Positions 1 through 9,696 of a stretch of DNA of 64,000 nt are shown one piece after another (position 1 is the stretch's first letter; the number at the start of each line of letters is the position of its first letter). The translations under genes and the position numbers were made by a program. The notes below the pieces were generated by a model. That model worked only from the letters and a program-made list of their open reading frames with translations. It was not told the DNA's origin and did no database searches. This DNA is from Acidobacteriota bacterium. GTDB taxonomy: Bacteria; Acidobacteriota; Terriglobia; Acidiferrales; UBA7541. Location: contig JABCZR010000015.1 of NCBI GenBank assembly GCA_013289585.1, positions 1 through 64,000 of the forward strand, given 5' to 3'.

Positions 1-178
1 AGAGAGCCGAAAGGACCCGCATCATGCGCTGGCGGGGAGGTGTGCTCAAACCCCCAGATCAGGAAAGAAAAAAACTCTTGCAAAGGCCGGCGTCGTTAGA
101 GATACGGCGTTAATAGGCTCTAGGTCAACGCGGTAGTGAAGCCACATACGGGGGCAACTTTCCGCCTGCCTGTCTTCG

Positions 179-1276
179 TCAGCTTATTGCCGCTACAACC
201 TCTCTCGACTTGATCTCATATTTGAAACCGTCCGGATCGAGGCAGTCGAGTCGACCGTCGGCCGTTTCCGCCTGGGGGTACATCAGAAACCCAATTGGTG
301 CGCCGTTCGATCCTGGTAGCGCCACATCGTGCGCGAAATTGTATGCCATCCAGTTCATCTCCCATGATCCGAATAACCGCAAACGGGCTTTTTTCACCAC
401 GTCGTCGTCCAAGGGAAGATTCCCCGGCGGTTCTTCCAACACTACTTTCCGTACATCCGCAGGATCAACGGGCACCCAGCCGAAGCCGCCCAGATATACC
501 TCCGCACGGCAATGCTGCGCCTTCGTCACGACCTCCGTCGAAGGGCCAAGGCTCTTATACCCCAGGTCTGACTTGGCGACCCTTATGCCGTACACGTCGC
601 GTGCCGGAAGACCCGCCGCACGCGCGAGCCCGGCAAACAGCGCATTCAGGTCGGCGCACTTGCCGCCCAAATCCTGGGTCTCCAGCATGAAGCGGATGTC
701 GCCGAGGCCGCAACCACGCGTCTTGGGGTTCCGAAATGTTTTCTCCACAATCCACTCGTAGATCAGGCGCGCCTTCTCGACATCTGTCTTCGCGCCACTC
801 GTGATCTCCGTCGCCGTTGTTTTCACGATGCCGTCGGTCGGCATCAGCTTCGTCGGCCGCAGAAAGTGCTCCAACTCGGCGCGATCTTCTTTCGTTGCCT
901 TACCAGGCACAGACAGGTCGACCATGATGTTCTTCGTCGTGATCCGGCTCGTGACCGTTAGGATTGGCTTGACGCCGGCCGGAAATTCCGCCGCGACGAT
1001 CCCAAGCGAGTCGGCCTTGCTCTCGATCATCTTCACGGAACCGCCCTCAGCGGTGAAGTTGTTCGCCAGTGTCTTCTGGAAAGGCGTTGGATTGAGGAGA
1101 GCGGCAGGCAGCCAAACGCGTGTCGCCCCGGAAGGCTTCAATACTTGGACGCGAGTCGTCACTTCGAATGTGCGCCACGCGTCTGGAGCTGCCCCCGCGA
1201 ACAGACGAACTGGCTTGGGAAACGCAATAGCTGCTGACACAAAACTTGCGGAGCGCAGAAAATCGCGACGTTTCAT
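179..1276 (-). CDS. Secreted transglutaminase-like domain protein (Tat-like MKRRDFLRSA signal)
   Basis: 365-aa ORF; RR signal; GGKCADLNALFAGLARAAGLPARDVYGIR resembles the transglutaminase core (Cys, later H and D). Confidence 0.75.
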   Translation of the reverse strand: MKRRDFLRSASFVSAAIAFPKPVRLFAGAAPDAWRTFEVTTRVQVLKPSGATRVWLPAALLNPTPFQKTLANNFTAEGGSVKMIESKADSLGIVAAEFPAGVKPILTVTSRITTKNIMVDLSVPGKATKEDRAELEHFLRPTKLMPTDGIVKTTATEITSGAKTDVEKARLIYEWIVEKTFRNPKTRGCGLGDIRFMLETQDLGGKCADLNALFAGLARAAGLPARDVYGIRVAKSDLGYKSLGPSTEVVTKAQHCRAEVYLGGFGWVPVDPADVRKVVLEEPPGNLPLDDDVVKKARLRLFGSWEMNWMAYNFAHDVALPGSNGAPIGFLMYPQAETADGRLDCLDPDGFKYEIKSREVVAAIS

Positions 1277-1406
1277 GAACTCACCTATTCAGCCAAAGTT
1301 TTCTCTTTTTTTGGCTTTCTGGCCAATCACAAAATACACTTGATTCCGCACCTACGCAACATGGCCCCTTTCAAACCTGACCGCTTTCAATGGCCTGGTA
1401 AGTCGT

Positions 1407-1919
1407 TTACCAGGCATTAGGTAGTCTGGATGCAGGAATTTCAGAGGGTGACGTAGGCTTAGGAGCTTCCCGCGCAACACAGCAATCCCGTCGAAGCTCA
1501 GGCGAGGGCGAATCTTGATGCTGAGGTAAGAGTGGCCGTGAGGGTTGTGATAACGGCGCTAGTGGGTTGCTAATGCCAACCACAGTAACTGTGACCTGAG
1601 GGTTGGGAATTTTACGTTCGAGTTTGTGGCGGACGAGGCTAGCCAAATCCATTGCTGACAAACAGGAAACTTTTACAACATGAACCGCTTGCAGAGTAAT
1701 GTTTCCTTTGCGATTGACAACGACTGTCTTGGTTAGCTCTGGGTGCTGCCAGACATCAACCTTAATCTGATCTCCGACGCCGATCCAATAGGTGTCCGCT
1801 GCTGCAATTGAGTGCTGTGATTCCTGTGCGCTCAGGGCTTCGCCGCAAGGGATGGCGCACATCAGGAGCGTTGCGGCGAACCAAACCCGAAAGGTCTTCG
1901 ATTCGAGAAATGCAGTCAT
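1407..1919 (-). CDS. Short polysaccharide export (Poly_export/Wza N-terminal-like) protein
   Basis: YWIGVGDQIKVDVWQHPELTKTVVVNRKGNITLQ...LERKIPNPQVTVTVV matches the Poly_export pattern; SLBB region replaced by a Pro/Ser-rich tail. Confidence 0.6.
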   Translation of the reverse strand: MTAFLESKTFRVWFAATLLMCAIPCGEALSAQESQHSIAAADTYWIGVGDQIKVDVWQHPELTKTVVVNRKGNITLQAVHVVKVSCLSAMDLASLVRHKLERKIPNPQVTVTVVGISNPLAPLSQPSRPLLPQHQDSPSPELRRDCCVAREAPKPTSPSEIPASRLPNAW

Positions 1920-2260
1920 ATGGCGATGATACGCCTACACAAACAAAAAAATCGGTGGTCTCAATGGGTCGACGCAACACTCAAGTCGAACCCGACTTGC
2001 GTTGAAAAAAAAGACTAAATCGCACACCAGCGTTAGATCACCCGGGACGCTACCCCGGCTAGGTTTTGCCCCAGGGCGGCCAAACAGGTCACTTCGCCCG
2101 GCGAAGTATTGTCGAATAAACGCATTGGATGGTGTTGCATCGACCGGTTGAACTGGCACGCCTAACCGGAGAAGTGGATTTTGGCGGATCTGCACTTGGC
2201 CGGCAACCGCGTTAGTCAGGGACAGGAACCAGCATCCTATCAGGCGAACAGCTTCTAATC

Positions 2261-2641
2261 TCAGATGAAGTAGAAGAGCAGTCCCAGCGCCAGAAGCGTC
2301 ATCGGCCAGTAATACACGGGAATGTAGAAAAGCGTTCCGGCGACCGATACATCCCGCTCGGTGTCTTTGTCAAATAGACCGTGCATTCGTCCCGTCGCTA
2401 ACCACGGGCGCAATGCGTAGACCAGCGCCGCAGCGATCCAGAAACCGGCGAGCTTCGGCCATCCATGAAGTTCGTAGTATTTTGGGTCGTGAAACGTAAT
2501 TCGGGTTATCAAGTCCATAGCGAGCAGGCAGCAAAAAGTGATGAGAAAAATTAGAATGCCGCGCCCACGCCAAACGAGCAACATCGGGCCTCCGCGTGCC
2601 TGCTGCCATGGAGAAGGTATCATCCCTGAAGGCTGATCCAA
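2261..2641 (-). CDS. Hypothetical membrane protein
   Basis: 126-aa ORF with about three hydrophobic segments. Confidence 0.5.
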   Translation of the reverse strand: MDQPSGMIPSPWQQARGGPMLLVWRGRGILIFLITFCCLLAMDLITRITFHDPKYYELHGWPKLAGFWIAAALVYALRPWLATGRMHGLFDKDTERDVSVAGTLFYIPVYYWPMTLLALGLLFYFI

Positions 2642-3129
2642 CTCGACGGTGAGCCGCAGAGAATCTCAACTCCTGGTAAGTCGCGTTACCGGACAATGAG
2701 ATTCAAGTTTCCGATACGGCGTTAATCGTCGAAGTGACTTTTACGCCAGACTGAGTCCGGTCCAACTGGACTGCTCAATGTCCCCCGTTTATGCTTTCGC
2801 AATGGAGTCAACCCGTACTGTGGTCACTGCAAAGAATCTGGTGATCGGCGGCGGGGCATATTACCTGTCCTACAGGTTGACTGCGCCACTTGGCTTTGGA
2901 AAACTTACCGAAGGACTCACGTACCACGGTGACTTCAAGGAGCGGTCGTGATGCCACTAGTGATTCGCACCGGCGCTGACTTTGCCTTAACGGTGTAAAG
3001 CCGCAGATTAGCGCCTTTTCTCATTTTCCCAAGTAAATCGATCCTTTCTTGGTGAGTCTAAAGTACTTATGTGGTAGTACTGCTCGCCCATTCAGCTCCC
3101 AAGCCTAGGACTGCTAACCTGCCGCCCTC

Positions 3130-5418
3130 ATGAGATTGACATTGCTGAGGGGCATGGCCTTCTTGAGCGGCTTCTTTCCGCAGGCACTGCCTACAAGTGT
3201 CACCAATCTGAGACTGCGCACCAAGCTCTTAGTGTCATTTGTGATGCTCTCCGCGGGACTTACCTGCGCGACGCTGCTGGTGGTGCGGCGAAGCGCGGAA
3301 GTGCAGATGCAACACCAGGTGGAACAGGATGCGCGCAACGCCACGCTGATGTTTCAAGTGATGGAACACCAGCACCAGATGGCCCTGAGCAAGACGGCGG
3401 ATTTACTGGCCTCGGTGGCGTATATGAGAAACGGGGACACCACGGCGATCGAGGATGCGAGTGCGGACCCGTGGAAATCAGATGACTGCAACATGCTGGC
3501 CCTGGCGGACAAGAAGGGCCATATCGTTTCCTTGCACTCGACTGGAAGCACATTCCCGACGGCGACCGCAGAGGTGATGCTTCGCCGCTCGCTGAGCAGC
3601 GGAAATAACACGGCATGGTGGATCAACGACAAGAATGCCTATCAGGTAGTGCTGCAGCGGTTTTACGATGGGTCGCCGATAAAAGGGAACCTGCTGGGTA
3701 CGGTGGTGGTGGGCAGATCCATGGACTCGCGGGCCGCCAGCGATCTGGGCCGAATTTCATCGAGCCAGATTCTCATCCGGTTTGGCAAAGAGGCGGTGGT
3801 GAGCACGCTTTCTCCGCTGCGGGAGCGAGAGGTACTGAACCAGCTCCAGGACGACCCCGGCGGGCAAGAGTTGTACATCGAGAAAGAGAAATTCTTCGTG
3901 AGTTCGGTGGACCTCAGTCCCGGTTCGCTCCCCACGACAAACCTGGTCATCCTCAAGTCGTACAAGGAGGCGGAAGCCTACCTGGCGGGGCTGAACCACC
4001 TGCTTCTCGGGCTTGGGCTGGTGGCGGTGCTGGCCGGAGGGACGCTGGTGTATTTGATCTCGGATACGTTTACGCGTCCACTGGCGGTGCTCCTGGAAGG
4101 AGTGCATGCGCTGCAAGAGGGCGACTTCGCGTACCCCATCGAAGCGCGTGGAGGAGATGAACTAGCGGAGGTGACGCGCGCGTTTGATGGCATGCGAGGG
4201 ACGCTGCAGCGAAACGAGGCACAGCGCGAGCAGCTGGAAGAACAGCTGCGGCAGGCGCAGAAGATGGAAGCGCTGGGACGGCTGGCAGGCGGAGTGGCAC
4301 ACGACTTCAACAATCTTCTGACGGTGATCAAGGGGCATGGCGAATTGCTAGTCGACCGGATGAAGCCAACGGACGTTTTTTACGGCAGCACGCGGCAGAT
4401 CATGAAAACGGCGGACCGGGCGGCTTCGCTAACGCGGCAACTGCTGGCGTTCAGCCGCATGCAGGTGCTGCAGCCGAAAATCCTCGACCTGAGCGCCCTG
4501 GTCGCGGACATGAGCAAAATGCTGCGGCGGCTGGTGCGCGAGGACATCGAATTCAGCTTCCGGCTGGGCGATTCGCTGGGGCGGGTGAAGGCGGACCCAG
4601 GACAGCTCGAGCAGGTACTGTTGAATCTAACGGTGAATGCGAGCGACGCCATGCCACACGGCGGGAAACTGACGATTGAGACGCAAAGAATGAAGGTGGA
4701 TGAAAAACACGCGCATGCGCGGCCGCCGCTGCGACCGGGCAAGTATGTGCAGCTGGTAGTTACGGACACCGGGCATGGAATGGACGCTGTAACCATGTCA
4801 CGGATCTTCGAGCCATTTTTTACGACCAAAGAACAGGGCAAAGGTACCGGGCTGGGTCTGGCCACGGTGTATGGCGTTGTAAGGCAGAGCGGCGGATTTA
4901 TCTGGGTGGAATCTTCGCCGGGGAAGGGCGCGCGGTTTGAGGTTTACCTGCCGCAAGCCGTCGGAAAAGAGGAAGAGGATTTGCGCGAGCGCGCGACGGG
5001 AAGCTCGAGGCGCGGAACGGAAACCATACTGGTCGTAGAAGACGAGGATGAGGTGCGATCGCTGGCGTGCGAGTTCCTGCAGATGTCCGGCTACAGCGTG
5101 CTGACAGCCAAGGACGGCGTGGAGGCACTGGAAGTTTCGAACCGGCTGGGTGGCTCGATTCAGCTGCTGCTGACGGACGTGGTGATGCCCAAGATGCATG
5201 GGACGGAGCTGGCAAAGAAGCTGAAAGCCGATTTCCCGAGCTTGAAGATTGTGTATATGTCCGGGTACCTGGAGCAGGACACCTGTAGCAGGGAGATTCT
5301 GGAGAAGGCATTCGTGCTGCAGAAACCATTTTCGCGCGACACGCTGATCCGGCAGATCGCCGAGGCGTTCGAAAGCAAGGTCCGAGACCGGGCGATGGCG
5401 GAAAAGGCGCTCGGCTAG
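3130..5418 (+). CDS. Hybrid sensor histidine kinase with HAMP, HisKA, HATPase_c and C-terminal receiver domain
   Basis: GGVAHDFNNLLTVIKGH H-box; GTGLGLATVYGVV G-box; ETILVVEDEDEVRSLA...LLLTDVVMP receiver; two TM segments. Confidence 0.93.
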   Translation: MRLTLLRGMAFLSGFFPQALPTSVTNLRLRTKLLVSFVMLSAGLTCATLLVVRRSAEVQMQHQVEQDARNATLMFQVMEHQHQMALSKTADLLASVAYMRNGDTTAIEDASADPWKSDDCNMLALADKKGHIVSLHSTGSTFPTATAEVMLRRSLSSGNNTAWWINDKNAYQVVLQRFYDGSPIKGNLLGTVVVGRSMDSRAASDLGRISSSQILIRFGKEAVVSTLSPLREREVLNQLQDDPGGQELYIEKEKFFVSSVDLSPGSLPTTNLVILKSYKEAEAYLAGLNHLLLGLGLVAVLAGGTLVYLISDTFTRPLAVLLEGVHALQEGDFAYPIEARGGDELAEVTRAFDGMRGTLQRNEAQREQLEEQLRQAQKMEALGRLAGGVAHDFNNLLTVIKGHGELLVDRMKPTDVFYGSTRQIMKTADRAASLTRQLLAFSRMQVLQPKILDLSALVADMSKMLRRLVREDIEFSFRLGDSLGRVKADPGQLEQVLLNLTVNASDAMPHGGKLTIETQRMKVDEKHAHARPPLRPGKYVQLVVTDTGHGMDAVTMSRIFEPFFTTKEQGKGTGLGLATVYGVVRQSGGFIWVESSPGKGARFEVYLPQAVGKEEEDLRERATGSSRRGTETILVVEDEDEVRSLACEFLQMSGYSVLTAKDGVEALEVSNRLGGSIQLLLTDVVMPKMHGTELAKKLKADFPSLKIVYMSGYLEQDTCSREILEKAFVLQKPFSRDTLIRQIAEAFESKVRDRAMAEKALG

Positions 5419-5548
5419 CGGACACCCTACCCCGCCCGCAAAAAAACGTGCTTCAGCAATCAACGAGAAAGTTTGCTACAATGCGCGACACCATTTTGGA
5501 TGGGTGCCGCCCGCAGATTGGGCGGCGCTGGTGCCGAGGAGAACGACC

Positions 5549-6223
5549 ATGGTTAACACGGAATTGCTGGCGCGGATCGATGAGGCAATTGCGGAGAAGA
5601 ATTTGCTGAAGCACCCGTTTTATCAGGATTGGCAGACGGGGAAGTTGAGACGGGAGGCGCTGCAGTTGTATGCGGCTCAGTACTACCGGCATGTGGAGGC
5701 GTTTCCCAAACACCTGAGGGTGCTGGCGGCGCGGACGGAAGGCCCGCTGCAGGGATTGATCCGGGAGAACCTGGCGGAGGAAGAGGACCCGGCAGGTTCG
5801 CATCCAAAGTTGTGGAGAGATTTTGCGGCGGCCGTGGGAGTGGGCGAGGATGATATTACCTGCTGCCCTTCCCTGCCGGGAACGCAGACGGTGGTGCAGA
5901 AATTCCGGGAGATTTGCGGGGACCGGCCGGTGGCGGAAGCAGTGGCGGCGCTCTATGCTTACGAGGCGCAGGTGCCGGAGATTGCCACGACAAAGATTGA
6001 TGGTTTGAAGAACTACTACGGGGTGACCAAGGCGGAAGGATTGGCGTACTTCACAGTGCATGAGGAAGCGGACAAGGTGCATCGCGCGGCGTGGCGCGGG
6101 TGGCTGGAAGAACATGCCAGCGGCGATGAGGAAGAGATTCTAAAGACCACGAATGAGGCGCTGGATGCGCTTTGGGGGGCGCTGGATGCGGTGCATTGTG
6201 AGAAGGCAGAGGTAATGAAGTAG
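5549..6223 (+). CDS. CADD-family / PqqC-like protein (putative pABA-forming enzyme of folate metabolism)
   Basis: Start moved to ATG 5549 after GAGGAGAACGACC. HPFYQDWQTGKLRREALQLYAAQYYRHVEAFPKHLR...ENLAEEE...YAYEAQVPEIATTKIDGL...YFTVHEEADKVH resembles chlamydial CADD. Confidence 0.8.
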   Translation: MVNTELLARIDEAIAEKNLLKHPFYQDWQTGKLRREALQLYAAQYYRHVEAFPKHLRVLAARTEGPLQGLIRENLAEEEDPAGSHPKLWRDFAAAVGVGEDDITCCPSLPGTQTVVQKFREICGDRPVAEAVAALYAYEAQVPEIATTKIDGLKNYYGVTKAEGLAYFTVHEEADKVHRAAWRGWLEEHASGDEEEILKTTNEALDALWGALDAVHCEKAEVMK

Positions 6224-6285
6224 GGATGTAAAGAGGTAAAGAAAAAGAAAGAATCAGCACAGAGAGCACAGAGAAGAGTTCGGAG

Positions 6286-6314
6286 AGAGGCCCCCGATTG
6301 GATAGGGGGCCTCT
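6286..6314. terminator. Hairpin terminator between convergent genes
   Basis: agaggccccc-N9-gggggcctct perfect 10-bp stem followed by ttcgttt; lies between the CADD gene (+) and PIN toxin (-). Confidence 0.7.
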
Positions 6315-6319
6315 TTCGT

Positions 6320-6745
6320 TTAGGAAAGCAAGTGGGGAGCAACGAGGTCGAGAAACTCACGAGAGGTGATGACCTTCGTTTGTTTCCAGAATCGCGGAAA
6401 GTGGCGCTGGTTCCCCGTTACCAGGTAATCTGCGCGGGCGGAGTCGGCGCATTCCAAGAAAATATTGTCATCCGGGTCTGAGGTGATCGAGAGACGCCGG
6501 ACGGGCCGAACCAGATGGGCGTGGCTATTGATGAGCTGAAGGAAGCGATGCCGCAAGCCTTTGCGAATTTGGAGTTCCGTCCGAGAAAGGACAGTCTTAT
6601 ATTCCGCGAGAACCGGAGCGGATACATACAGCCGTGCGGGCTTGGCCAGCGCCAAAAGGAGCACAGTGCGCTGCAAACCATCCGGCTTCAGGGCCGCGGA
6701 AACGAGGACGTTGGTGTCCAGAACCAGCCGGAGAGCGAGCATCAA
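6320..6745 (-). CDS. Putative type II toxin, PIN domain
   Basis: LRLVLDTNVLVSAAL...VLAEYKTVLSR...SDPDDNIFLECADSARADYLVTGNQRHF shows PIN acidic residues. Confidence 0.88.
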   Translation of the reverse strand: MMLALRLVLDTNVLVSAALKPDGLQRTVLLLALAKPARLYVSAPVLAEYKTVLSRTELQIRKGLRHRFLQLINSHAHLVRPVRRLSITSDPDDNIFLECADSARADYLVTGNQRHFPRFWKQTKVITSREFLDLVAPHLLS

Positions 6746-7038
6746 CGACGTAGTTTCTTGGAACGCGCGGCCTTGATGATTCGATCGATTTGAGCGGAAG
6801 TGAGCGCGTCGGTTCCCTTGCGACGGGATTCCACGCCAATCGCTTGCAAAACCTTAGGTTCAGGTGAAGCGAGGCGGATGTAATCCCGAATACTGAGCAA
6901 GACGGCCCGGGGAGTGCCGCGTTTTTCAATCACCATCGATTGACGCTCTTGCTCGACACGACGAAGGAGTTCCGCAAAGTTAGAGCGCGCCTGGAGAGCG
7001 GAGACCACTATGCCGCGGATTGAATTGGTTTTCGTCAT
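6742..7038 (-). CDS. Phd/YefM-like antitoxin
   Basis: GIVVSALQARSNFAELLRRVEQERQSMVIEKRGTPRAVLLSIRDY; 4-nt overlap with PIN gene; start placed at internal MTKTN. Confidence 0.82.
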   Translation of the reverse strand: MTKTNSIRGIVVSALQARSNFAELLRRVEQERQSMVIEKRGTPRAVLLSIRDYIRLASPEPKVLQAIGVESRRKGTDALTSAQIDRIIKAARSKKLRR

Positions 7039-7169
7039 ATTTTTTAATGTACAGTTCGAACCATCCAAACGTACACCTACTGGAGACTCATGTCAATAGT
7101 TGGCCTTGGCAGGCTAGATGCGCTAACACACGGAAGGGCGCAGCTATGCTGCGCCCCTACAAAGGAATC

Positions 7170-7204
7170 GGGAGAAAAAAGAAAGGGCGGACTGAAGTCC
7201 GCCC
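7170..7204 (-). terminator. Rho-independent terminator of pnp
   Basis: gggcggacttcagtccgccc stem then tttcttttttctccc on the minus strand. Confidence 0.75.
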
Positions 7205-7237
7205 CATAGCAATTCGTGTAATCACTGAATCGGATGG

Positions 7238-9451
7238 TTATTCGTGGGAGCCGGAGTCGCCGCCGTTGCCTTCGCTGCTACCGGAGGAGGTGCCGCCACC
7301 GCTGGCGGCGGCCTTCTGTTGCTTGTCGCGAGCTTCCTTGATGAGCGCTTTACGGGAGAGGCGGACCTTGTTGCCCTCGATGGAGAGAACCTTGACGAGG
7401 ACCTGGTCGCCGAGTTTGAGTTCGTCGCGAACGTCGCGGATACGATGCTCGGAGATTTCGCTGATGTGCAGGAGGCCGTCGGTGCCGGGGAAAAGTTCGA
7501 CGAAGGCGCCGAATTCCGCGAGGCGAACTACCTTGCCGAGATAGGTTTTGCCGATTTCGGCGCTGGCAGTGACGTCGCGGACCATCTGCAAGGCCGCGTC
7601 GCCGCCGGCTCCGCTGGTGGAGAAGATGTGCACGGTGCCGTCTTCGAGGACGTCGATTTTGACGCCGGTGGCTTCGATGATGGAGCGGATTTTCTTGCCG
7701 CCTGGACCGATGAGGTCGCGGATCTTGTCCTGCGGGATCTTCAACTTGAAGAGGCGCGGAGCGTAGGCAGAGATTTCCTTGCGGCCTTCGCTGAGCGTTT
7801 TTTCCATGGTGTCGAGAATTTCAAGACGGGCTTTCTTGGCCTGCGCGAGTGCTTCACGCATCATCTGGATGCTGATGCCAAGGACCTTGATGTCCATCTG
7901 CAACGCGGTGATGCCGTTGCGAGTGCCTGCGACCTTGAAGTCCATGTCGCCGTAGTGATCTTCCGCGCCGGCGATGTCCGTGAGGATGGAGTATTTGTGA
8001 TCCTCGCCAACGACGAGGCCCATGGCAATGCCCGCGCAAGGGGCCTTGAGAGGCACGCCGGCGTCCATGAGGGCGAGCGAACCGCCGCACACAGTGGCCA
8101 TCGAAGAGGAACCGTTGGACTCCAGGATGTCGGAGACGAGGCGCATGGCGTACGGAAACTCCTCTTCGGCGGGAAGCAGATTCGCCAGAGCGCGCTCGGC
8201 GAGTGCGCCGTGGCCGATTTCGCGGCGGCCGGGGCCGCGAAGGAATTTCACTTCGCCAACGCTAAAGGGCGGGAAGTTGTAGTGCAGCATAAAGCGCTTG
8301 AACTGGTCCTGCGCGAAGAGCAGATCGAGGCGCTGCATGTCTTCCTTGGTGCCGAGAGTGAGAGTGGCGAGCGCCTGCGTTTCGCCGCGGGTGAAGAGGG
8401 CGGAGCCGTGAACGCGAGGCAGCAAGCCGACTTCGCAGGTGATCAGACGGATCTTGTCGAAAGCGCGGCCATCGGGACGGCGGCGCTTGTTGAGAACGTC
8501 ATCGCGAAAAATGCTCTCGCGGAGGCGTTCAAAGGCGCGCTTGGTGAGCGTGCGCTTCTCGTCCATTTCTTTTTTGGGCTCTTCGGGAATGGCCTTGATG
8601 ATCTCGTCTTTCAGAGCGTCAATGAGATGGTAGCTTTCTTTTTTGGGATGCTTTTCGGTGTTGACCGCGTCATGGAGGCGGTCGCCATATTTTTTCTGCA
8701 GATCCTTGTAGATGGCTTCATCGAACGGCAGCGGAGGAACGACAACTTTCTTGGGTTTGATCTGGGCGTGGAGTTCCTTGATGGCGGCGACGATTTTCTT
8801 GATCTGCGCGTGGCCGAATTCGAGGGCGTCCGCGACAGCTTCTTCGGAGACTTCCAGCGCGCCGGATTCCACCATGACAATGGCTTCTTCGGTGCCAGCG
8901 ATGATGATGTTCATCAAGCTTTTCTTCTGGTCGGCAACGGTGGGGTTGATGACCAACTGGCCGTCAAGCAAGCCGACGCGAACGCAAGCGATGGGCTTCT
9001 CAAATGGAAGATCGGAACAGTAGGCCGCAGCGGAGGCGCTGGTAACGGCGATGACGTCGGGGTCATTTTCGCTGTCCGCGGAGAGCACCATGGAGACGAT
9101 TTGGGTTTCATTGCGCCAGGATTCGGGGAAAAGCGGGCGCATGGGGCGGTCAATCAAACGAGAGGTGAGGACTTCTTTTTCCGACGGTCGGCCTTCGCGC
9201 TTGAAGAAGCCACCGGGAATTTTTCCAGCGGAGTAGGTGTTTTCGCGGTAGTCCACGGTGAGAGGCAAGAAGTCGCGGTCGTTCATTTGCGAGGCCATGC
9301 AAGCGGTGGTCAAGACGATGGTGTCGCCGTAACGCGCAGTGATGGCGCCATTGGCCTGCTTGGCGATTTTTCCAGTTTCGAGGATGAGAGGGCGTCCTCC
9401 CACTTCGACGGTCACCTGATGAGGTGCGGGTGTAATTGTGTTTTCAGACAT
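7238..9451 (-). CDS. pnp: Polynucleotide phosphorylase
   Basis: Two RNase PH domains, KH (KIRDLIGPGGKKIRSIIEATG) and S1 domain; start at MSENTITP. Confidence 0.96.
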   Translation of the reverse strand: MSENTITPAPHQVTVEVGGRPLILETGKIAKQANGAITARYGDTIVLTTACMASQMNDRDFLPLTVDYRENTYSAGKIPGGFFKREGRPSEKEVLTSRLIDRPMRPLFPESWRNETQIVSMVLSADSENDPDVIAVTSASAAAYCSDLPFEKPIACVRVGLLDGQLVINPTVADQKKSLMNIIIAGTEEAIVMVESGALEVSEEAVADALEFGHAQIKKIVAAIKELHAQIKPKKVVVPPLPFDEAIYKDLQKKYGDRLHDAVNTEKHPKKESYHLIDALKDEIIKAIPEEPKKEMDEKRTLTKRAFERLRESIFRDDVLNKRRRPDGRAFDKIRLITCEVGLLPRVHGSALFTRGETQALATLTLGTKEDMQRLDLLFAQDQFKRFMLHYNFPPFSVGEVKFLRGPGRREIGHGALAERALANLLPAEEEFPYAMRLVSDILESNGSSSMATVCGGSLALMDAGVPLKAPCAGIAMGLVVGEDHKYSILTDIAGAEDHYGDMDFKVAGTRNGITALQMDIKVLGISIQMMREALAQAKKARLEILDTMEKTLSEGRKEISAYAPRLFKLKIPQDKIRDLIGPGGKKIRSIIEATGVKIDVLEDGTVHIFSTSGAGGDAALQMVRDVTASAEIGKTYLGKVVRLAEFGAFVELFPGTDGLLHISEISEHRIRDVRDELKLGDQVLVKVLSIEGNKVRLSRKALIKEARDKQQKAAASGGGTSSGSSEGNGGDSGSHE

Positions 9452-9696
9452 AAGCAATGATTTCCTTTGGCTCGGCACTGGGGCGGAGCATTTCTGGTAC
9501 ATAGGCCGCGATGCGGTCATCCATGAGGAAGAAAGGAGGCGAGAAAACTTAGTGACGGACTAGACGCGACGGACTACACCCCGAGAAACTCCGGCACTAA
9601 ATCAGCCGGATGCCTGACGACAGACTCCGTGTGGAATATGCCAGTTTTTGAGAACGCAGTGGATACCGCCCCGGTTGAAATGAAAATCGAGGGCGA

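Noticed and set aside
2041-2130. Possible riboswitch (ccggggtagcgtcccggg hairpin, minus strand)
   Set aside because: Some similarity to the 3' part of c-di-GMP-I aptamers but core GGGACGCAAAGC and CAAACC elements were not found; the same strand is open as ORF 1935-2195.
3062-3081. AGTACT-N8-AGTACT inverted repeat upstream of the hybrid kinase
   Set aside because: Short, single occurrence noticed; not enough to call an operator.
7244-9460. 738-aa ORF on + strand opposite pnp
   Set aside because: Antisense shadow ORF from high-GC third-position bias; the minus-strand frame is unambiguous PNPase.
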